Below, piece by piece: positions 58,957-64,000 of a stretch of 64,000 nucleotides of DNA. Source of the DNA: Tritrichomonas musculus. Taxonomy: Eukaryota; Parabasalia; Tritrichomonadida; Tritrichomonadidae. Each line of letters opens with the position of its first letter. The stretch's first letter is position 1. The notes below the pieces were generated by a model. The model saw only the letters and a list, made by a program, of their open reading frames with translations, did no database searches and was not told where the DNA came from. The position numbers and the translations under genes were made by a program. The DNA lies in contig JAPFFF010000044.1 in assembly GCA_039105265.1 (NCBI GenBank), positions 1,116,001 through 1,180,000 of the forward strand, given 5' to 3'.

Positions 58957-59728
58957 AATCTTTTATTCGATATGATATTGAATCAATCCTCAAATGAAAA
59001 TTATAGTTCTTTAAAACTTACATTTTTTTCTATTAAATATATTTATTTATAGTTCTTTAAAACTTAAAATAAAAAAAATCAGTTTGGATACTAATATACA
59101 ATTGAACAGGCAAGTCTTTGCCTCAGGTGTCGAATCAGGAAGATATGCACTCATATTATCAGCCTTTTCTGAGCAGTCTGGCTAATGGTTATAGTATCAA
59201 ATTAAGCAACGCTTTGTGTTACAAGAAACAAGATGAGCTCTGCTTTCATTGGCAGAAATCCAACACTATTAGCATGAGTCCAGAATCATTGACTCCAAGA
59301 GATTAAAATTGGATTAAATTTTAATTTGAATTTAGTTTTAAATGTTTGAAACTTGATTTATTATTAACTTATTAAAAAAAGATAAATCTTAAATATGCAT
59401 TTGTTTATTTAATATATCATTCCATTATATATGCTTTAAAACTCTTGAATTTATAACAACATTTTGAATTACAAAAACAACTTTTGCAATTTCTATTTCC
59501 ATTCAATTGGATTAAATGGACAAGAATGGAGATATTTTGTGTTATACAAGTGCATGCCCATAACAAAATCTTGGTACGGCAACCATTTATTATAATTATT
59601 CACTCTGTGAACCATCGTTAGAGACAATAGCGTCTTCAAACACAACAGAAAGATTCAAAAAAAAAGCTTATTAATCATTTTGAATCAGCAAACAATGATA
59701 AAAATATGACATGTTACATTACATGAGG
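58957..59728. other. Intergenic, one uncertain small frame
   Basis: A direct repeat, ATAGTTCTTTAAAACTTA, lies at about 59003 and 59051. A 62-codon plus-strand frame at 59118-59306 (with YYQPFLSSLANGYSIKLS and KKQDELCFHWQKS) has better-than-random composition but no recognised family; it could be a scrap of a mobile element. Otherwise nothing is seen. Confidence 0.4.
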
Positions 59729-61564
59729 TTACTTTTTCTCCATTAAATTTCTCAATTGGACAGGAATGCAAATCAAAGGAAATGAAAATACAAAAGGATT
59801 CTTATGTAAAAAATGCAAATTTGAATTTTCAGCGAATTCTAAAATCTGAAGATTTCTGCAATATCCAAAAGCGTTATCATTAATTTGGATAACTCGATCT
59901 GGAATGCAAATATATTCCAATGCACAATTTGAAAATGCAAAAAAACCAATCAAAAGCAAGTTTGAATTATTATCAAATTCAACTCTTCGTAGTTGTCTGC
60001 AAAAGCCAAAAGCGCGCTGACCAATTATTACGACTTTTGAAGGAACTTTTATATATTCAATAGATGTACTTAAAAAAGCTTCCTGATCAATAATATTCAG
60101 TTCAGATTCCTTTGTAAAGTCAACAAATTGAAGACATTTACAATAAAAAAAAGCGCCTTCTCCAATCTTGACAACTTTCGATGGAATTGTGATCTTTTCC
60201 AATGATGATTTGTTAAATGCAAATTTATCAATCAATTCCAATTGAGAATCATCAGGAAAATCAACAACTTGAAGCCGAGTACATTGATCGAATGCATATG
60301 GAGCAATTTTGGTGATGAAAGATGGAATCTTTGCAATTTTGATATCTCGTCTTGCAAAGAGAAGGACATCATAAGAATCGCTCAATGGATCAGATTTGCC
60401 AACAATGAAAGTGTTATTTATACAGCTGTATCTTTTATTATTTGGTAAAACTGAAATCTTTGTTAAATTTGACGCTCCACAACACCAGCCTTCTTTAATA
60501 TCATCAACAAATGAAGGAATGACGATTTTCTCAAGTGAAGAACAATCAAAACATTTCTTCTCAATTGTTTTCAATTTAGAATCAGATGAAAACGCAATCT
60601 CATTAAGTTTCTCACAATGAAAGAATGAACTTTCTTCTATTTTGATTACATTTGAAGGAATTAAAATGCTTTCAATCGAAGTATAAAAGAATGCCTGCTT
60701 TCCGATATATTTCAGTTCAGATTTGCTTTGAAACTCAACATGCTGAAGTTGATAACAAAAGGCAAAAGCTGATTCTTCAATCCGTTCAACATGCGATGGA
60801 ATGACAATTCTTTCAATTGATGAATTCATGAATGAACATTTCTCAATCAATTTCAATTCAGAATTCAGTGGAAACTGAACAGATGTAATACTAGATGATG
60901 CTTTAAATGAATATTCTATAATACTCGTTACCAAATATTCTTCGCTTTCTAATCTAACCGAATATGGGATAAAAACATCACCAGTTGCTGCAATGTTACT
61001 AAAAACAGCAGCTGTTTTTTCATGTTCATTGATACAGAATAATAAACCGTCATACAAAACATTTTTACGAGATAATAAATCGATGAATTTCATGTCATCT
61101 CTAATGCATGCTTGATAAATTTCATTTCTGTCTTCAAAAAACCATGAATATGAATAAAAGTCGTTATTTTTAAATAAAAGATCAATTACTTGATGATAAT
61201 TTTTCTGTTTTACAGCGAATACTTGATATTTATTATCAATTACATGTGATAATTTTTGATTTTTATGATATAATGGCAATTGCAAAGATTTTTTCAACAT
61301 GTAAATTTGAATGATATCTTTCATTAAATCAAATTCTTGGCTTAAAAAATAGAATTGAATGAAATTATCGATTTCTATATTTGGAATTTGTTTATTAATC
61401 CAATATTTAATGAAAGACTGAACAACTTCTTCACAGACATTTGATTTTATTTTGTATTGATGATAGTTTATTAATTTTAAATATATATCATGATTAATAT
61501 TATTGAAAAGAGGGAAATCAGAAGGAATTTGGAAAACATGAGTTTTCAAAACAATGCGAAACAT
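59729..61564 (-). CDS. BspA-like leucine-rich repeat protein
   Basis: A 611-residue protein if translated from the first in-frame ATG (61564); the frame is open to 61663 but upstream of that ATG no Met is available, and the extra 33 codons look coding, so the 5' end may be incomplete. Residues 1-200 form a helical N-terminal domain (FRIVLKTHVFQIPSDFPLF, then KNYHQVIDLLFKN) common to trichomonad members. The remainder holds about 11 BspA-type repeats of 23-24 residues such as VVKIGEGAFFYCKCLQFVDF and IERIVIPSHVERIEESAF. There is no signal peptide or membrane span. The family includes adhesins and surface antigens as well as cytosolic forms; the latter suits this one better. Confidence 0.85.
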   Translation of the reverse strand: MFRIVLKTHVFQIPSDFPLFNNINHDIYLKLINYHQYKIKSNVCEEVVQSFIKYWINKQIPNIEIDNFIQFYFLSQEFDLMKDIIQIYMLKKSLQLPLYHKNQKLSHVIDNKYQVFAVKQKNYHQVIDLLFKNNDFYSYSWFFEDRNEIYQACIRDDMKFIDLLSRKNVLYDGLLFCINEHEKTAAVFSNIAATGDVFIPYSVRLESEEYLVTSIIEYSFKASSSITSVQFPLNSELKLIEKCSFMNSSIERIVIPSHVERIEESAFAFCYQLQHVEFQSKSELKYIGKQAFFYTSIESILIPSNVIKIEESSFFHCEKLNEIAFSSDSKLKTIEKKCFDCSSLEKIVIPSFVDDIKEGWCCGASNLTKISVLPNNKRYSCINNTFIVGKSDPLSDSYDVLLFARRDIKIAKIPSFITKIAPYAFDQCTRLQVVDFPDDSQLELIDKFAFNKSSLEKITIPSKVVKIGEGAFFYCKCLQFVDFTKESELNIIDQEAFLSTSIEYIKVPSKVVIIGQRAFGFCRQLRRVEFDNNSNLLLIGFFAFSNCALEYICIPDRVIQINDNAFGYCRNLQILEFAENSNLHFLHKNPFVFSFPLICIPVQLRNLMEKK

Positions 61565-61663
61565 TAAAGAAAGATTTCTTTTCAATTTGTTAGTTGCCAC
61601 ATTATTTTCTCTCAATTTTTCCTTAAGTTTTTGTAATAAATATACCAATATCTCATGATACAA

Positions 61664-62115
61664 AATATATAATTATTATTTATTAATATGATTATGTAAA
61701 TTTTCTTTTATAAATATTTAATAATAAAATTTTTATTGAATTATAGTCATTTCCAAATGAAATAAAAACTTTCAGAAATTTATTTAAATTTAGTTGTATT
61801 CCAAAGATTTTTTTCACACTGGCAAAATGTATCGTAGAATCGGTAAATTTTAACTCTTTATAAAACCTAAGTTTTTAAAAATCTATTTGAGAAAAATCTG
61901 ATATATATAAATAATATATTTTTTACATATTATATGTATAAATTAAACTATAATAATTTTTAAATTTTTAAATTTTTTTGTTAAATAACTAAGATATTTA
62001 CATTTTTAATAAAGTGGTCCTTAATAAAACTTTTGATATATTTCAATGAAAATATGATCGTTGATGAGTTTTTGATTAGAGAAATTTAAATTTTTAAAAA
62101 TTTAAGGATTATTTG
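61664..62115. other. Divergent intergenic region
   Basis: This AT-rich 450-bp stretch separates the divergent BspA-like and kinase-like genes and probably holds both promoters. I see no clear TCAYW initiator near either start. Confidence 0.5.
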
Positions 62116-64000
62116 ATGAATGCGTTTTTTACAATCGATCAAAATTTTGATTTTAATCAACAAATAGAACAAGATAAAATATATAATTGCATTTTTTTCG
62201 GTGGATTCAATTTACAACTAGTTTTAACATCAACAAGTTCACAAAGCATCACACAAATCATCGAATATAGTATTGTTCGTCCAGTTGTTTCGATTCGATT
62301 TTATAACGAAGGAGATAATATTTTTTTCTGTTATTGTTGTCAAAACGTTTGTTGTATTATTTTAGTTACGGAATCGACACATATCATTTCATTATTAAAC
62401 AAGATGCGGAACTATTTTATTATCTATTTAAATCAAGAAGACTATGGATACCTTCAATCTAATAATATTAATTATCCTTCATTAACAGAAACGCAGATGA
62501 ATGAACTACTCAACGAAAGTAAGAGTATGAATGTAGGTTATTTTAATGGCTTAAATTTCCGTAATGATAACACATTTACATTTTCCAAATATTTATTTCT
62601 AACACACTCGTTAATCAGTTCGTTCTTTATTCGACGCAATTATTATTCGATATCAGAATTCCAATGTTCGATTCCGGTTGATTGTCCTAATCATAGTTTT
62701 GAACAATTCACCGCGAATGATTTTTGTTTCATTCGGACTATTCAAACAGAGCAAGTGAAATTATGTTTGAATTTAAAACATGGCTATTTATGCGTATTAA
62801 AAAGTTTCCCATATCGTTCAACATATGAACTTGAGAAAGAACGACATTCACAGCTCAAATATCACCCGAACATTGTGAACTGCTTTGGCTTCATCGACGA
62901 CGACCCATCAAACCTGCAGCCGAGCCTTGTATATGAATTTTCATCTCACATTTCACTCGACTACATGTTTGACAACAACGTTCAAATCGACGACACTATC
63001 AAAACTAAAATAATCTATCAAATTCTCGGCGGCCTTGACTACCTGCACCAGGAAGGAATGATCCACCAAAATCTGACACCAGAAAACATTCTGATCAATT
63101 CAAACTACGATGTGAGCTTGACACATTTGAGCGGATGCCGAATTTATAAAGGCGAAGGCCAATTTGAACCAGCAGAAGGCATGTCATTTCACGATGATCT
63201 TGGACTTTTTGGCCTTCTCATTTACGAAGTTATTTATATGAAACCAGTCTGGTCGAAGAAAGACTACCCGAACCTCACGTCATGGGATCGTCTTTCATAC
63301 ATCAATGAGCACGACATGCCACCACTTTCTATTGAAATTGGCTCCATCATTGAATTGTATGAGAAATGCATCCACCAATCACTCAACAATCGCATTTCGA
63401 CCTTTTTATATCTCAAAGAATACCAGAACTACTACTACTACTTCTACAACTCAAATCTCCACCACTTACTAGCGAAAGTATATGAGACACAAATAGTCCA
63501 GTCGCCTCGGCGAGATCTTCGCAAGGACGTCCAATACTACATTCACAAGAGCAACGAGAACGATGCGGAGAGTTTATATCTTCTTGGAGTTTTTTACAAG
63601 GAAGGCGCGTACTACGAGGAAGACCATCGGACATCACTTCGCAAATTCCAACAGGCATCGAACTACTTCTGTAGTGAAGCGTTATTTGAACTTATCAAAG
63701 GAACACTGAATGGAATCAACACCGGGATCAGTGAAGACATGAGTTTGAATATGCTTCGAGATTTTGTGTCTGGAAGTGGCAACATTGGACCCAAATTTTT
63801 CTATTCGAAATTTGTTATTGAGAATCCAAAGAAATTCCACGAATCGGACGTAAACAAAGCAGTCCAACTTTTAGTTGAAATCCGAGATTCTAGTTCAGAA
63901 GCGCAATCATATTTAGGCAAGATGATGCTTGAAGGTCAAATATTCCAACAAGATGTCTCTAGTGCTGTTTCATACTTTGAACATGCGAGCATGAAATGTT
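62116..64000 (+). CDS. Kinase-like (probable pseudokinase) protein with Sel1-like repeats, 3' end cut by window
   Basis: An uninterrupted frame of 628 codons runs from the ATG at 62116 off the window. Residues 1-190 are a cysteine-containing N-terminal domain I do not recognise. Residues 205-440 form a protein-kinase fold: LCVLKSFPY with the beta-3 Lys at 229, EKERHSQLKYHPNIVNCFGF, YQILGGLDYLHQEGMIHQNL and PENILIN. The catalytic HRD is HQN (317-319), and the DFG position reads LSG (338-340), so phosphotransfer is unlikely. Residues from about 480 contain helical pairs (DAESLYLLGVFYKEGAYY, then EAQSYLGKMMLEGQIF) typical of Sel1 repeats. This domain order is common among trichomonad TKL-like kinases. 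Third-codon G+C rises sharply after about 62820. Confidence 0.88.
   Translation, partial: MNAFFTIDQNFDFNQQIEQDKIYNCIFFGGFNLQLVLTSTSSQSITQIIEYSIVRPVVSIRFYNEGDNIFFCYCCQNVCCIILVTESTHIISLLNKMRNYFIIYLNQEDYGYLQSNNINYPSLTETQMNELLNESKSMNVGYFNGLNFRNDNTFTFSKYLFLTHSLISSFFIRRNYYSISEFQCSIPVDCPNHSFEQFTANDFCFIRTIQTEQVKLCLNLKHGYLCVLKSFPYRSTYELEKERHSQLKYHPNIVNCFGFIDDDPSNLQPSLVYEFSSHISLDYMFDNNVQIDDTIKTKIIYQILGGLDYLHQEGMIHQNLTPENILINSNYDVSLTHLSGCRIYKGEGQFEPAEGMSFHDDLGLFGLLIYEVIYMKPVWSKKDYPNLTSWDRLSYINEHDMPPLSIEIGSIIELYEKCIHQSLNNRISTFLYLKEYQNYYYYFYNSNLHHLLAKVYETQIVQSPRRDLRKDVQYYIHKSNENDAESLYLLGVFYKEGAYYEEDHRTSLRKFQQASNYFCSEALFELIKGTLNGINTGISEDMSLNMLRDFVSGSGNIGPKFFYSKFVIENPKKFHESDVNKAVQLLVEIRDSSSEAQSYLGKMMLEGQIFQQDVSSAVSYFEHASMKC

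Noticed and set aside
63413-63867. Two minus-strand frames near the right end
   Set aside because: They lie opposite the long uninterrupted kinase-like frame, which has clear domains.

Overview
The window is extremely AT-rich eukaryotic DNA that I read as a chromosome segment of a parabasalid, probably a trichomonad of the Tritrichomonas/Trichomonas kind. The reasons are a whole Polinton (Maverick) beside pieces of two others, BspA-like leucine-rich repeat proteins, large ankyrin proteins with a DUF3447-type N-terminal region, a histone H2A gene with a TCATTTT initiator 11 bases before the ATG, and a pseudokinase followed by Sel1-like repeats. Species cannot be settled from the sequence alone. 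The standard genetic code fits every gene.

Layout. 1-1620 is a Polinton fossil (HNH nuclease and part of a major capsid gene). 1621-9076 has no convincing gene; it is an AT-rich graveyard of non-autonomous DNA transposons, including a 1.96-kb element bounded by TTAA, a 1.43-kb Mutator-like element with a 9-bp target duplication, and short foldback repeats. 9077-9149 is a tRNA-like gene and 9334-9738 is histone H2A. 11038-12093 is a hAT-type non-autonomous element with a perfect 8-bp target duplication. 13050-16660 is a rearranged Polinton fossil that ends in a terminal repeat, followed by a dead hAT transposase. 17400-20690 holds decayed host sequence, mainly an ankyrin gene.

20830-45452 is a 24.6-kb Polinton that looks whole: nearly identical 252/253-bp terminal inverted repeats, ATATG target duplications, and genes for protein-primed DNA polymerase B, integrase, packaging ATPase, Ulp1-like protease, major and probable minor capsid proteins, three very large structural-looking proteins, an HNH nuclease and about eight small unknowns. 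Most genes share a TTTTATT-like motif just upstream of the ATG.

45453-64000 is host sequence: an alpha/beta hydrolase, a broken membrane-anchored surface protein, two tandem ankyrin genes (48940-53642 and 53930-58494), a GC-rich hairpin island, a BspA fragment, a BspA-like gene and a partial pseudokinase gene running off the end.

The most unusual structure is the pair of ankyrin genes. Each begins with one long exon-like block of about 1.1 kb and then breaks into single ankyrin modules of about 32 codons, all cut at the same place and separated by 45-659 bp of AT-rich spacer without obvious GT...AG borders. A third, decayed locus at 18.7-20.7 kb shows the same cuts. Either this is a many-intron gene family with unusual splice sites in an intron-poor lineage, or it is a very regular form of gene decay.
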